Positions 1 through 8,326 of a DNA stretch of 64,000 bases are shown here, piece by piece. The DNA lies in assembly GCF_000243335.1 (NCBI RefSeq), contig NZ_JH597775.1, positions 1 to 64,000 on the forward strand, read 5' to 3'. Made by a program: the position numbers and the translations under genes. The stretch is from Leptonema illini DSM 21528 (GTDB lineage Bacteria; Spirochaetota; Leptospiria; Leptospirales; Leptonemataceae). The notes below the pieces were generated by a model. That model did no database searches. It was not told where the DNA came from and was given only the letters and a program-made list of their open reading frames with translations. How positions within the stretch are numbered: position 1 is the stretch's first letter; each line of letters begins with the position of its first letter.

Positions 1-1
1 C

Positions 2-166
2 CGGGTTAAACGGTCAAGGCCGCAGACAGACCAGGTGCTCCGATGGGTCGGTAGTCTCCTGCTATCACAGGAGGAACAATTCCGTAAGGTGCGGTCATAC
101 ACTCATATCCATGAGTTCTTAAACACCTTCCTGGATAAAAAGATTGACGAGCGGATCTCGGCATAG
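2..166 (+). CDS. C-terminal fragment of an IS256-type (mutator) transposase, cut by the window edge
   Basis: The frame is open from the first bases to a TAG at 164-166 and gives 54 residues with no start. The stretch LRWVGSLLLSQEEQFRKVRS followed by a short leucine-rich helix resembles the C-terminal end of IS256/mutator transposases, where an arginine-tryptophan pair precedes a FRRVRGY-like motif. The rest of the protein, with the DDE catalytic residues, lies outside the window, so whether the copy is intact cannot be judged. No terminal inverted repeat was recognised downstream. It could also be another DDE transposase family. The match comes from memory of the family pattern only. Confidence 0.5.
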   Translation, partial: RVKRSRPQTDQVLRWVGSLLLSQEEQFRKVRSYTHIHEFLNTFLDKKIDERISA

Positions 167-188
167 GATGCATTCAGTGGGTCCCGCC

Positions 189-689
189 TCAAAGTCTAAC
201 TATCACTGGGACATAGTCACGATAGGCCCCTTGCAGCTGAAGTCGCGTAACATAGACGATCTCCTGCTCATGGCCGCGCAGATGCGAGATGCTGTTATAG
301 AGGGCCCCCATTACCGAGACTTCATAGCCCTGGACGCGAAGGGCGTCGAGCAGGCGGCCGGAATCAAAGGCCCTGAGGATGGCTACGGCTTCCTCGGTGA
401 CGGATACAAAACGATCTCGCAGTTCGGTAAGCGACGTTGCATCACGCCGGGCGAATTCCTCTGCTCGCCGGCGCATGTCGGGCTGGCCTGTTAACGGTGC
501 GATGATCCACTGCGTCATATTGCCGCAGAGATGCAGCAGGATGTTGGCGATGCTGTTCGCCTCGTCGAAGGGACGCCACCAGGCCTGTTCGTCGCGCAGT
601 TGCGAGAGGCAGTGAAGGATATGATCCCTGGCCCCTTCGATATTGACGACGGATTCATGTAAAAAGGCATCGGCGGCGTTTGCTGTCAT
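189..689 (-). CDS. DinB-like / DUF1572 family protein
   Basis: A 166-residue cytosolic four-helix-bundle protein of the DinB/DUF1572 type. The family often binds a metal through one Asp/His and two C-terminal histidines; many members are thiol-dependent transferases or have no assigned reaction. Visible are the SIANILLHLCGNMTQW segment (first metal His region) and the late HLRGHEQEIVYVTRL segment (second His pair). The start is set at the ATG at 687-689 because GAGGAA lies at good spacing upstream. The frame stays open further upstream, but that part overlaps the thioesterase gene. It is the last gene of a three-gene minus-strand group. Substrate unknown. Confidence 0.75.
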   Translation of the reverse strand: MTANAADAFLHESVVNIEGARDHILHCLSQLRDEQAWWRPFDEANSIANILLHLCGNMTQWIIAPLTGQPDMRRRAEEFARRDATSLTELRDRFVSVTEEAVAILRAFDSGRLLDALRVQGYEVSVMGALYNSISHLRGHEQEIVYVTRLQLQGAYRDYVPVIVRL

Positions 690-783
690 GATAATGGTTC
701 CTCGATTCTCAGAGTCCAGAAATGCGTTCAGTTCTGCTCGAAGCGCAGGTTGAGCTTGACCTTCGTAGCCGGCATGCCAGCCA

Positions 784-1221
784 TCACGACTGAACCGCAG
801 TTTCCGGTGCAACGAATGAAGCGGCCTTTCTCGCAATTTCCGACGGGAAGGCGCAGGATTTCCTCAACATTGTGTCGATATGCACACCTTTAATCGTTGT
901 TCTGGCGGCAAGCTCTTCAGTTCCGTCATTCCACATTTCGTGGATGAACCTTATACTTTTTTCGTTAACCTCGATGATCCTGGATTTAACGGTCACCACA
1001 TCGCCCGATTGAAGCTCCTGTAAGTATGAAATATGCTGATCAACAGCGGCCATGCCGCGCTTGTTGTCTCTAAGAAACGAAGGCGTTAGTCCGATTGCGC
1101 TGAATAGCTGCCATGTTGATTCGTCAAATTTCCCCACATACCACATTACGTTCATGTGTCCGATATGATCGCAATGCCACGGATAGATTGTGCCACGGTA
1201 TGTGATGATTGCTTGAGGCAT
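784..1221 (-). CDS. Hotdog-fold acyl-CoA thioesterase (4HBT family)
   Basis: A 145-residue single hotdog domain of the 4-hydroxybenzoyl-CoA thioesterase/YbgC type, predicted to hydrolyse short or medium acyl-CoA thioesters in the cytosol. The N-terminal PWHCDHIGHMNVMWY carries the family pattern D-x(3)-H-x-N, with Asp18 as the likely catalytic acid. The family's usual length is 130-150 residues. An ATG 18 bases upstream (1239) is possible, but the inner ATG has a GAGAGA ribosome site. It follows the SRPBCC gene by about 30 bases and precedes the DinB-like gene, so the three may form one transcript. The natural substrate cannot be read from the sequence. Confidence 0.8.
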   Translation of the reverse strand: MPQAIITYRGTIYPWHCDHIGHMNVMWYVGKFDESTWQLFSAIGLTPSFLRDNKRGMAAVDQHISYLQELQSGDVVTVKSRIIEVNEKSIRFIHEMWNDGTEELAARTTIKGVHIDTMLRKSCAFPSEIARKAASFVAPETAVQS

Positions 1222-1251
1222 GGATTGTTCTCTCGTCATGGTATTTTCAGT

Positions 1252-1728
1252 TCAGGATCGGCTGCCTCTTCCCTCAAGCTTCTCCTTCAGTTTTGACAGT
1301 CCGGCCCGTGCTCTTTTTGTCATGACGCTTTTAGCCAGTGGAAGGATGGTGAACTTTGCGATAGGGCTTCTGTTACGACTGAGCATGCGCCAGGTAACCT
1401 GACAGGCATCGGGGCCCGTGCTGTTAAAGAGGATCTCCATACGTGGCAGAAGAGGAGGGAATGCGCCTTCGGTGACAAAGAGTTGATCCTGCCGGGATTC
1501 TACGACCGTCAGCGTGATTTTTCGGATACGGCGAACGGGAACGGAAACAGTTTCCAGGTATTGCTTGCCCACCTGCCCATGATTCAACTGATCGATGGAT
1601 TCGATAGAGAGCACAGCGGGAAACCACTCCGCGAATCTTTCCATATTCGTGGCAAAGGCGAACGCTCTGGATACGGAGCACGAGATATCGACCTTTGATT
1701 CTGCGAGTAGATGCATCGGCATGTCCAT
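1252..1728 (-). CDS. SRPBCC-family ligand-binding protein
   Basis: A 158-residue SRPBCC (START/polyketide-cyclase-like) protein. The order of elements fits the helix-grip fold: an N-terminal strand AESKVDISCSVSRAFAFAT, the helix-loop MERFAEWFP typical of the fold, a run of beta strands, and a long C-terminal amphipathic helix ending in basic residues. Such proteins bind hydrophobic ligands in a central cavity and often have no catalytic residues. It is the first gene of the minus-strand group with the thioesterase and DinB-like genes, which would suit a lipid or acyl ligand, but that is inference. Three ATG codons lie close together at the start; the first was used. Confidence 0.7.
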   Translation of the reverse strand: MDMPMHLLAESKVDISCSVSRAFAFATNMERFAEWFPAVLSIESIDQLNHGQVGKQYLETVSVPVRRIRKITLTVVESRQDQLFVTEGAFPPLLPRMEILFNSTGPDACQVTWRMLSRNRSPIAKFTILPLAKSVMTKRARAGLSKLKEKLEGRGSRS

Positions 1729-1809
1729 TGATCAAGCATAAAGAACGCGGGCTGGTGGCCTTAATAAGGCCTTCGAATCAAAAAGGTCAAGAGAAATTCT
1801 GTGCGAACG

Positions 1810-1962
1810 TCAATCCAGCCCGATGCGCAGGCCGAGCGTGGTCTTCATGGCAATCATCGCTTCGGCGTTTCCAAGTGCGTCGTCGACAGCGCCCAGCTCG
1901 ATCATTGAATAGTCTCCTGGAATAGGGCCGTCGGCCTCAATATCAACCATTATATGGCTCAT
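1810..1962 (-). pseudogene. Internally deleted remnant of a DEDD 3'-5' exonuclease
   Basis: An intact 50-residue frame starts MSHIMVDIEADGPIPGDY, which is the ExoI motif (D-x-E) of RNase T/DnaQ-type exonucleases. After GAV it jumps directly to DDALGNAEAMIAMKTTLGL, which matches the C-terminal ExoIII region (H-x(4)-D followed by GNAEA) of the same family. The roughly 110-140 central residues, including ExoII and the ExoIII histidine, are missing. The join falls in GTCGACGAC, a sequence that could have recombined between short repeats. An in-frame deletion inside one gene explains this better than a real small gene. No activity is expected. Confidence 0.6.
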
Positions 1963-2132
1963 GGGTAACTCAAGAGACCATACAGGCCCCGTTCATCCTG
2001 TCCCTATCGCTTATCATGTCAATAAAAACTTTCGCGCCGCCGCCACGGACACCAAATCCTCCACCCCGAGTACCTTCGCCCTCCATTCACCGGCCACCCC
2101 TCCCCGCCTAACGTCCGGCTTCACAACCCTCC

Positions 2133-2167
2133 TCTTCTCTGACTTCCTCCGTGCCTCCGTGGTGTAC
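2133..2167. repeat. Half copy of the dispersed GC-rich palindromic repeat
   Basis: The sequence CTCTGACTTCCTCCGTGCCT followed by CCGTGGTGTACC matches the right arm of the large repeats at 48879-49092 and 51092-51356. No left arm or central part is present, so this is a solo half. Apart from this and the exonuclease remnant, the interval 1729-2282 shows nothing I can assign; the last bases before 2283 form the htpG leader. Confidence 0.5.
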
Positions 2168-2282
2168 CGGTTTTCTCCGCCCTCACATCCGCCACACCAA
2201 TCCGGCTTGACAGCACGGCCAGCGTCTCTGCATATCGTACACAGCTGTTTCCGTCTGCGAAACGCTATATCCGGAGGAAAGC

Positions 2283-4136
2283 ATGGCAACACTTGAAAAG
2301 GGCAAACTGTCGATTCATACCGAGAACATCCTTCCCGTCATCAAAAAGTGGCTCTACTCTGAGAACGAGATCTTCGTGCGCGAGCTGATCTCAAACGCAC
2401 AGGATGCGATCGAGAAGCTGCGCAAGGTCTCGATGAGCGAAGACGTCTTCGAGCCCGAGATGATGGACTTTGCCGTCGATGTGCGCGTCGATACCGAGAA
2501 GGGCGTACTGGAATTCGAGGATAACGGCATCGGCATGACGGCCGATGAGGTGCGCAAATATATCACGCAGATCGCCTTCTCGGGCGCTGAAGAGTTTGCG
2601 AAGCAATATTTACAGGGCGATCAGGCCAAATCCGACATCATCGGCCACTTCGGCCTGGGCTTCTATTCAAGTTTCATGGTGGCCTCCAAAGTCGAAATCG
2701 AGAGCCGCTCGTATAAGATGGATGCCGAGCCCGTCTTCTGGTCATCGGACGGAGGAGAAGAGTTCGAGATCGGACCGGGCGCAAAAGAGCACCGCGGCAC
2801 GATCATCCGGCTGTATCTGCAAGAAGAGTTCAAGGCGGAGTATCTCGATCTTGCAAAGGTTCAGGGCCTTGTGCGTCGCTTCTGCGACTTCCTGCCTGTT
2901 AAGATCAACGTAAACGGCGAGCAGGTCAACCGTCAGCAGCCGCTGTGGACGAAGATGCCGTCTTCTCTCAAGAAAGAGGATTATAACGACTTCTACAAGT
3001 ATATGTTCCCCTTTCAGGAAGATCCGCTCTTCTATATCCATCTGAACGTCGATTATCCGTTCCGCCTGCAGGGCATTCTGTATTTCCCGAAGCTGGCGCA
3101 TGAGATGGATCTGAACCGATCCGAGGTGAAGCTTTTCTGCAAGCAGGTCTTCGTAACCGACGAGGCATCCGAGGTTATACCGAAGTTCCTCACGGTGCTT
3201 CAGGGCGTGATCGACCTGCCCGAGCTTCCGCTTAACGTTTCGCGTTCCTATATTCAGAACGATCCCGAGGTGAAGAAGATCGCCTCGCATATCGTGAAGA
3301 AGGTCGCCGATCGTCTTGTCGAAGAGTTCAAGAAGAACCGCGAAGAATACGAGAAGATCTGGCCCGAGATCGCTCCCTTTGTGAAATACGGCATGCTCTC
3401 TGACGAGAAATTCTACGAGCAGGCACAGGGCGCTCTTCTTCTGCGTCGCGTAGTCGATGCCGACCATGAAGGCCCGTCGTTCTTGACGATCGACGAATAC
3501 AAGGATCGCAATAAAGACAGAGCAGGGGAGCGCGTCTTCTACGCCTCCGACGCGAAAACGCAGGGGCCGGCCATCCGCCTTTTACAGAAGCAGGGCATTG
3601 ATGTCGTACTTTTCGATACGATGATCGACTCGCATTTCAGCTCGCAGCTTGAGATGAAGGCAGGCGAGGTTCGCTTTGTGCGCGTCGACGCGGAGCTATC
3701 GGAGCATGCGGTCGAGTCCTCTTCAGAGATCGTCGATGGCGATGCGAAGAGCGTGCGCGAACGCGTCGAAGAGCTCTTTCGCAAGGCCCTGCCCGATACG
3801 AAGATCACGCTGCGCGTCGAGAATCTGAAAAGCGATGAGATCCCCGCTATGATCCTTCTGCCCGAGACGATGCGTCGCATGAGCGAGATGGCCGTGCTGT
3901 GGGGGCAGGAAGGCGGCAAGTTTCCCGAGCATCATACGCTTCTTGTGAATCTGAAGAATCCGCTGATTCAGAAGATGGCAACGCCCTCTCTTGTCGGCGG
4001 CGACGGTGATGCGAAGAAGATCGAGCTGGCCTCGCAGATCTATCGCACGGCGCGCCTGTCGCAGGGCGCCTTGAGCCCTGAAGAGATGCAGGCAGCCGCT
4101 CTGGATCTCTTTCGATTCTTCGAGAAGGTTCTTTAA
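2283..4136 (+). CDS. htpG: Molecular chaperone HtpG (Hsp90 family)
   Basis: A 617-residue cytosolic ATP-dependent chaperone of full family length. The N-terminal GHKL ATPase domain is visible: ELISNAQDAIEKLR with catalytic Glu34 and Asn38, FEDNGIGMTADE, and IGHFGLGFYSSFMVA (lid/G-box). The middle domain follows, with DLPLNVSR-type residues around the arginine that contacts the ATP gamma phosphate (LPELPLNVSRSYIQND). A C-terminal dimerisation domain ends the protein. A strong GGAGGAAAG ribosome site lies 5 bases before the ATG. It is transcribed alone: 5 kb of unrelated genes follow, and no heat-shock CIRCE repeat was seen upstream. Nothing looks abnormal. Confidence 0.97.
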   Translation: MATLEKGKLSIHTENILPVIKKWLYSENEIFVRELISNAQDAIEKLRKVSMSEDVFEPEMMDFAVDVRVDTEKGVLEFEDNGIGMTADEVRKYITQIAFSGAEEFAKQYLQGDQAKSDIIGHFGLGFYSSFMVASKVEIESRSYKMDAEPVFWSSDGGEEFEIGPGAKEHRGTIIRLYLQEEFKAEYLDLAKVQGLVRRFCDFLPVKINVNGEQVNRQQPLWTKMPSSLKKEDYNDFYKYMFPFQEDPLFYIHLNVDYPFRLQGILYFPKLAHEMDLNRSEVKLFCKQVFVTDEASEVIPKFLTVLQGVIDLPELPLNVSRSYIQNDPEVKKIASHIVKKVADRLVEEFKKNREEYEKIWPEIAPFVKYGMLSDEKFYEQAQGALLLRRVVDADHEGPSFLTIDEYKDRNKDRAGERVFYASDAKTQGPAIRLLQKQGIDVVLFDTMIDSHFSSQLEMKAGEVRFVRVDAELSEHAVESSSEIVDGDAKSVRERVEELFRKALPDTKITLRVENLKSDEIPAMILLPETMRRMSEMAVLWGQEGGKFPEHHTLLVNLKNPLIQKMATPSLVGGDGDAKKIELASQIYRTARLSQGALSPEEMQAAALDLFRFFEKVL

Positions 4137-4329
4137 ATAGAGTGGGGCTGGCAGGCGCCTGTCAGTCTTTGCAACGCTCTCAGTTTTCGCTTGCCCTATC
4201 AGCCGAAGCTGATAGTATCGAACCCTGGCGCGGGACTTCAGAGGCTCGGCTTCAGAAGTCCCCCTCAAGCACGGCGCCTCTGTTCGTGTTTGAGACATGT
4301 TCTAAGATAAAAGTGACCTGGAGGTCTGC

Positions 4330-5133
4330 ATGTTTTTCGATACACGTTTTACAAAGAAAGTTGCGCGAAGCGGATTTGTTCTCTCGCTTCTCCTGGCCTT
4401 TTCTCTCACGGGTTGTGAATCCGCTCAGATGCTTTATGGTCTGGACGACTCTAAAATGAACGAGATGGGTGCCGATGCCTTCAATAAGATTAAATCCGAA
4501 ACCCCCATCGAGACGAATGCTGCAACGAACAAATACGTGAAATGCGTGGCCAATGCTCTGCTGGCCGTTCATAAAGATGATACGGGCGTCGGTGCGTGGG
4601 AGGTTGTCGTTTTCCGCTCCAACGAGATCAATGCCTTTGCACTTCCAGGCGGTAAGATCGGCGTTTATACGGGACTGCTTGCCGTCGCCACCACGCAGGA
4701 TCAGCTTGCCGCCGTTATGGGGCATGAGATCGCTCACGTGGCAAAGCGTCACGGAAAGCAGCGCGTGCAGCAGCAGGTTGTTGCCACCGGTGGATTGCAG
4801 GTTCTTGAAGGCATCATAGGCGATAATCCGACACTGATGAGCGCCATCGGAGCGGGTACGCAGTACGGCGTGCTTCTTCCGTTCTCGCGTGCCCATGAGT
4901 CCGAGGCCGATCTGGTCGGTCTTGATATGATGGCCCGTGCCGGCTTTAACCCGCAGGGGGCCGTGCAGCTCTGGCAGAACATGAGCAAGGCCGGCGGCTC
5001 AAAAGGCCCTGAGCTTCTCTCAACGCATCCGTCAAGCGATACGCGCATTAAAGATCTGAATGCAAAGATGGTCAATGCAACGGCTACTTATATGGCTGTC
5101 CGTCAGTCGGGAAGAGCGCCGACCTGCAAGTAA
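4330..5133 (+). CDS. M48-family zinc metalloprotease lipoprotein (LoiP/BepA-like)
   Basis: A 267-residue exported zinc endopeptidase, predicted to be anchored by Cys29 (lipobox LTGC after a hydrophobic signal segment). The zinc motif HEIAH lies at residues 132-136, and the third ligand is Glu192 in AHESEADLVGLDMMA, both typical of the M48 family. FALPGGKIGVYTGLL upstream is the conserved M48 strand next to the active site. In other bacteria such small periplasmic M48 lipoproteins take part in outer-membrane protein quality control; that role is inferred here. GGAGG precedes the ATG. A terminator-like hairpin at 5164-5188 closes the gene. The 193 bases between htpG and this gene show no further gene. 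Confidence 0.93.
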   Translation: MFFDTRFTKKVARSGFVLSLLLAFSLTGCESAQMLYGLDDSKMNEMGADAFNKIKSETPIETNAATNKYVKCVANALLAVHKDDTGVGAWEVVVFRSNEINAFALPGGKIGVYTGLLAVATTQDQLAAVMGHEIAHVAKRHGKQRVQQQVVATGGLQVLEGIIGDNPTLMSAIGAGTQYGVLLPFSRAHESEADLVGLDMMARAGFNPQGAVQLWQNMSKAGGSKGPELLSTHPSSDTRIKDLNAKMVNATATYMAVRQSGRAPTCK

Positions 5134-5163
5134 TTCGCCAGCGACAGGGCTGAAGATCAGTGG

Positions 5164-5188
5164 AAGGGTCGCCTCAGGGGCGGCCCTT
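5164..5188. terminator. Hairpin between convergent genes
   Basis: Ten-base arms AAGGGTCGCC and GGCGGCCCTT (one G-T pair) enclose a five-base loop. No long T run follows, so it may work as a weak or bidirectional terminator between the M48 gene and the convergent MarR-like gene. A close relative with a T run lies at 56683-56714. Confidence 0.5.
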
Positions 5189-5237
5189 CTGCGTTTGAGG
5201 GAGAGCCGGCCGACGCTCGTAGCATCTCGGTATGTGC

Positions 5238-5729
5238 TTAAACCTTGCGGCGATTCCAGCGTTCTTTTAAAGCGGGGATTTCCTGTTCCAGCCAGTTGTA
5301 AAAATCGATCATCTGTTCGAGGCTTTCGCGTCCCGGCCTGTTTGCGGGCGGAACCATCGGGCGTCCTTTTTCAAGCAGTTTACGAAATACGGGGATGAGA
5401 GCAAGCTGGCGTTCCATAACGAGATCGAAGGACCAGGATTTCATGCGGAAGTAATCTTTGCGATCGCCCGGCCGGGCCACCCTTTCGATCAGGCCTGATT
5501 GCAGAAGCAGGCGGGTCATGGTGCTCACCGAGGCCTTGCTCGCCTGTAGCTCTTCGGTGATCTCGGCCGAAGAAAGCATCGGCTGTTCGGCGACAAGGAG
5601 CAGCCCGAAGATGCGGCCTGCCATTCGTGGATGACCTGTATCCTCAAAGAGGATGCCGATCTCTTCAATAAACTCACGACGATCGTATTCGCTCTCCGCA
5701 TTCCGCTTCGATTTTTTAGCCTGCTTCAA
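5238..5729 (-). CDS. MarR/GbsR-type transcriptional regulator
   Basis: A 163-residue winged-helix regulator. The helix-turn-helix reads LSSAEITEELQASKASVSTMTRLLLQSGLIERV, followed by the wing residues PGDRKDYFRM; this order (recognition helix, then GDRK...Y) is typical of GbsR-like MarR proteins. The C-terminal helices would form the dimer interface. There is no ATG in the conserved region, and I chose the TTG at 5727-5729 because GGAGA lies six bases upstream; the frame stays open upstream to 5876 but runs into the leader of the divergent cyclase gene. Target and ligand are unknown. The divergent start suggests it may control the cyclase. Confidence 0.7.
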   Translation of the reverse strand: MKQAKKSKRNAESEYDRREFIEEIGILFEDTGHPRMAGRIFGLLLVAEQPMLSSAEITEELQASKASVSTMTRLLLQSGLIERVARPGDRKDYFRMKSWSFDLVMERQLALIPVFRKLLEKGRPMVPPANRPGRESLEQMIDFYNWLEQEIPALKERWNRRKV

Positions 5730-5893
5730 TCCTGTTCTCCATGAACAAACCGTCGTTTGAGTTGAGAATGATACCTGGCGGCATTTCCCATATTTAAGAA
5801 GCAGAATCACGGGAAAATTCCACGTCAAGAAGAATCCGATTGACGGGTCGGCGACCTGTTTCGAGAATTCGTGCATGCAGAGAAGGAGCGAGC

Positions 5894-7216
5894 ATGGCCT
5901 CAGATAACCTGGACCTTGAAGATCTCTTAAACGAGGATTTCAGCTCCGGCCCCTCTACAAAGACGGGTGAGACGCCGTCGGAGCTCGTTCAGGTCTATGA
6001 GCAGGATGCCCTTAACGTTCTCGTCGCCGATCCTGAAGACTCCTGGGGTCGCCGACTTGAGAATCTGCTGCGGCGATGGTTCGGTGAGTTCATCAGCGTG
6101 TCGAGGGTAAACACCGTCGTCGGCCTCACCGATCGCCTGAAACAGTTGAACATCGACGCCATCGTCACCGAGGTCGAATGGCCCGAGAAAGACTCCTCGC
6201 TTTTTGTCGACGAGCTGATGGCGCAGCCCGGCATCTCAGAGATTCCCGTCGTCGTATTCTCTGAAATGGATGACGAGATGTTTCGCGTCTACGCCTTCCG
6301 CTCGGGCGTGATGGACTACTTCCCTAAAACAAGGCCCGACCTCTTTCAGGTTGAGTTTCGCCTGCGAAACCTCTTTCGCATGCAGTTCCATAACAAGATC
6401 CTCTACAGGCAGATCGACGAATCGCTGCATCGCTATCAGAAGAACCGCGGCCTTTCTGAAGAAGAGATCAAGGATCTTCGCGAACTCGTTCAGGTGATGA
6501 AAGACGAGCTCGATCGCGAGTATCAGAATAAAACGCGGCTCGAAGAAGAAAAGAAGAAGATCCAGAACGTCTTCGGTCTTTATGTCGATCCGACTATCAT
6601 CAACGGCGTCATGAGCGGCGACATCTCCCTCGAACTGAAAGGAGTCGAACAGGACGTCAGCGTGCTTTTTTCTGACATCCGGGGTTATACGACGATGGCC
6701 GAGAGCATGGATCCGCAGTCCATCGTTTCGTTCCTGAACGAATACTTTACGTCGATGACCGAGGTTCTTCTCGGTTACGAAGCCCTGATCGACAAATACA
6801 TCGGCGACGCCATCATGGCCGTGTTCGGCGCTCCGATCGGTCGACCCGATCATCGCGATAATGCCATGCAGGCGGCGATGGAGATGCAGAGCGTTTTCGA
6901 ACTCTGGCGCGGCAACTGGGAAAAGAACTACGGCATCTCGCCCCATATCGGTATCGGCATCGCCTCGGGGCCGGCCACTCTCGGCAACTTCGGATCATTC
7001 CAGAAGCTATCGTACACGGCCATCGGCGATACGGTGAATACGGCCGCCCGTCTGGAGTCCGTGGCCGGGCCTGGAGAGGTGGCCGTGAATCACAATCTGT
7101 ACGAAGGCCTTGATCCGGCCGTGCGCGATAAGTTTGTTTTTGAAGAGCAGCCGCCGGTTACGCTGAAAGGAAAAAGCGTGCCCGTCCGCGTCTGGAAGGT
7201 GAAAGAGCAGAGCTGA
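5894..7216 (+). CDS. Adenylate cyclase (class III) with N-terminal receiver-like domain
   Basis: A 440-residue protein with three parts: a receiver-like domain (about residues 40-160), a charged coiled coil (180-225) and a class III cyclase domain (about 255-430) making cyclic AMP from ATP. In the cyclase the metal-binding Asp261 (LFSDIRGYT) and Asp305 (DKYIGDAIMAVFG), the purine-selecting Lys371 and Asp379 (QKLSYTAIGDT), and Asn382/Arg386 are all present, so it should be active and ATP-specific. In the receiver the phospho-acceptor Asp is replaced by Glu93 (VTEVEWP), while Asp46, Ser123 and Lys145 remain. The ATG is set by AGAAGGAG; an upstream in-frame ATG at 5840 lacks a ribosome site. Predicted cytosolic. 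Confidence 0.9.
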   Translation: MASDNLDLEDLLNEDFSSGPSTKTGETPSELVQVYEQDALNVLVADPEDSWGRRLENLLRRWFGEFISVSRVNTVVGLTDRLKQLNIDAIVTEVEWPEKDSSLFVDELMAQPGISEIPVVVFSEMDDEMFRVYAFRSGVMDYFPKTRPDLFQVEFRLRNLFRMQFHNKILYRQIDESLHRYQKNRGLSEEEIKDLRELVQVMKDELDREYQNKTRLEEEKKKIQNVFGLYVDPTIINGVMSGDISLELKGVEQDVSVLFSDIRGYTTMAESMDPQSIVSFLNEYFTSMTEVLLGYEALIDKYIGDAIMAVFGAPIGRPDHRDNAMQAAMEMQSVFELWRGNWEKNYGISPHIGIGIASGPATLGNFGSFQKLSYTAIGDTVNTAARLESVAGPGEVAVNHNLYEGLDPAVRDKFVFEEQPPVTLKGKSVPVRVWKVKEQS

Positions 7217-7242
7217 GAAATCCGGGCTGCTCGTTTCGCTTT

Positions 7243-8091
7243 TTACAGAGTGAGCGAGAACTTGAAAAGCTCGTCGTTCTCGATAACCTGCTTGATCTTC
7301 GCGAAGAAGGCGTCGTCGGCCTTGAAATCCATATCGGCCATCACGGCCAGCATATCGGATTCATGCTTCGGCGTAAAAGATCCGAAGCCGACCTTGCGCA
7401 CGGCGAGATCGGCAAAGGTCAGATAGGTTCCCATCGGAGTGCGCTTCTCGGCGTCGAGATGACGGTCGGCGATGATACGCACGACGACGTCGGGCAGCTT
7501 CCACATGCGTGCCGCGGCGACGCCCATCGCCGCGTGGTCGACGGAGAAGTGTTTGACCTCGATCTCGCGAATATCGCCGCCCGATTCCAGAAACTCGTTC
7601 AGCACTTCGATGTATTTCTTGCGATCAATCGTATTGAGAATGATCTTGCCCAGGTCTTGCAGAAGGCCGCCGACAAGGGCCATGTCGGGTTCTTTCAGCC
7701 CCGTCACCTTCTCGCATTCGTTGGCTCCGAATACGCCCGTCGCAATAGAATGAAACCAGACCTCGTCGCGGAACTTGCGATAGTTACCCTGCTGAAAGAT
7801 CGAATCGCTCATGGCGACAAAGATCATCGAGCGCACGATGCGAAAGCCGAGCCGTACGATGACGTCGCGCAGAGAGGTGATGCGATTGCCGCGGTTATAA
7901 AACGGGGAGTTAGCCAGCTTGAGAAGGCGCGTCGTAAGGATCTGATCGGACTGCACCATGTTCGCCATCTCTTTAAACGACATCTCGTTGTCGTCGGGCA
8001 ACGATACGACCTGGATCAGTACGGGCGGGATGATAGTCAGATCCTTGATCTGATCCAGGTATTCCTGAAGCTTCTCTCGTGATACAGGCAT
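7243..8091 (-). CDS. HDOD-domain signalling protein
   Basis: A 282-residue protein made almost wholly of one HDOD domain, a non-enzymatic relative of HD phosphohydrolases used in bacterial signal transduction. Typical are LTTRLLKLANSPFYN, ITSLRDVIVRLGFRIVRSMIF and the degenerate HD region LVGGLLQDLGKIILN, where the usual HD pair is replaced by QD. FSVDHAAMGVAAARMWKLP matches the C-terminal part. Convergent with the cyclase gene, 26 bases apart. HDOD proteins commonly sit near chemotaxis or cyclic-nucleotide signalling genes; the partner here is not evident. A second HDOD protein is at 27732-28595. Confidence 0.88.
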   Translation of the reverse strand: MPVSREKLQEYLDQIKDLTIIPPVLIQVVSLPDDNEMSFKEMANMVQSDQILTTRLLKLANSPFYNRGNRITSLRDVIVRLGFRIVRSMIFVAMSDSIFQQGNYRKFRDEVWFHSIATGVFGANECEKVTGLKEPDMALVGGLLQDLGKIILNTIDRKKYIEVLNEFLESGGDIREIEVKHFSVDHAAMGVAAARMWKLPDVVVRIIADRHLDAEKRTPMGTYLTFADLAVRKVGFGSFTPKHESDMLAVMADMDFKADDAFFAKIKQVIENDELFKFSLTL

Positions 8092-8252
8092 AGTCTCTCT
8101 CTGTGCGTTGCAGTTTCTGGCAGCCCTTCGTTTATTCCTAAACAGGGGCTCCGGTCATTATCTTTTTTTGTGACGGAAGACCGCCGCGTTTTCTATTGAT
8201 TTTCGCGACCGTCTCAGGCAGGCAAGAGGTTCCCGGTTTTTCTCTGGACAAT

Positions 8253-8295
8253 TTGCTGAATCGAAGGAGTATGGTATAAATGATTCTGAGTCTCA
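8253..8295 (+). promoter_or_regulatory. Promoter with Fur-like 7-1-7 operator before the CbiX-like operon
   Basis: TTGCTG (8253-8258), a 16-base spacer and TATAAA (8275-8280) form a plausible sigma-70 promoter. Directly downstream, 8281-8295 reads TGATTCT-G-AGTCTCA, a 7-1-7 inverted repeat of Fur-box form placed over the expected transcription start. Similar palindromes lie before hemA (33427-33449) and bfd (51503-51517). The other bases of 8092-8326 show nothing else. Confidence 0.55.
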
Positions 8296-8326
8296 ATATC
8301 GCCAATAGGTGCGAACGGGAGGAGAT

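Noticed and set aside
4142-4459. 105-codon frame overlapping the M48 gene start
   Set aside because: It has no recognisable motif and runs into the signal peptide of the M48 protein in another frame.
6236-6946. Long open frame on the minus strand inside the adenylate cyclase gene
   Set aside because: It is the complement of a well-conserved cyclase domain; its translation shows no family motif and has no ribosome site.
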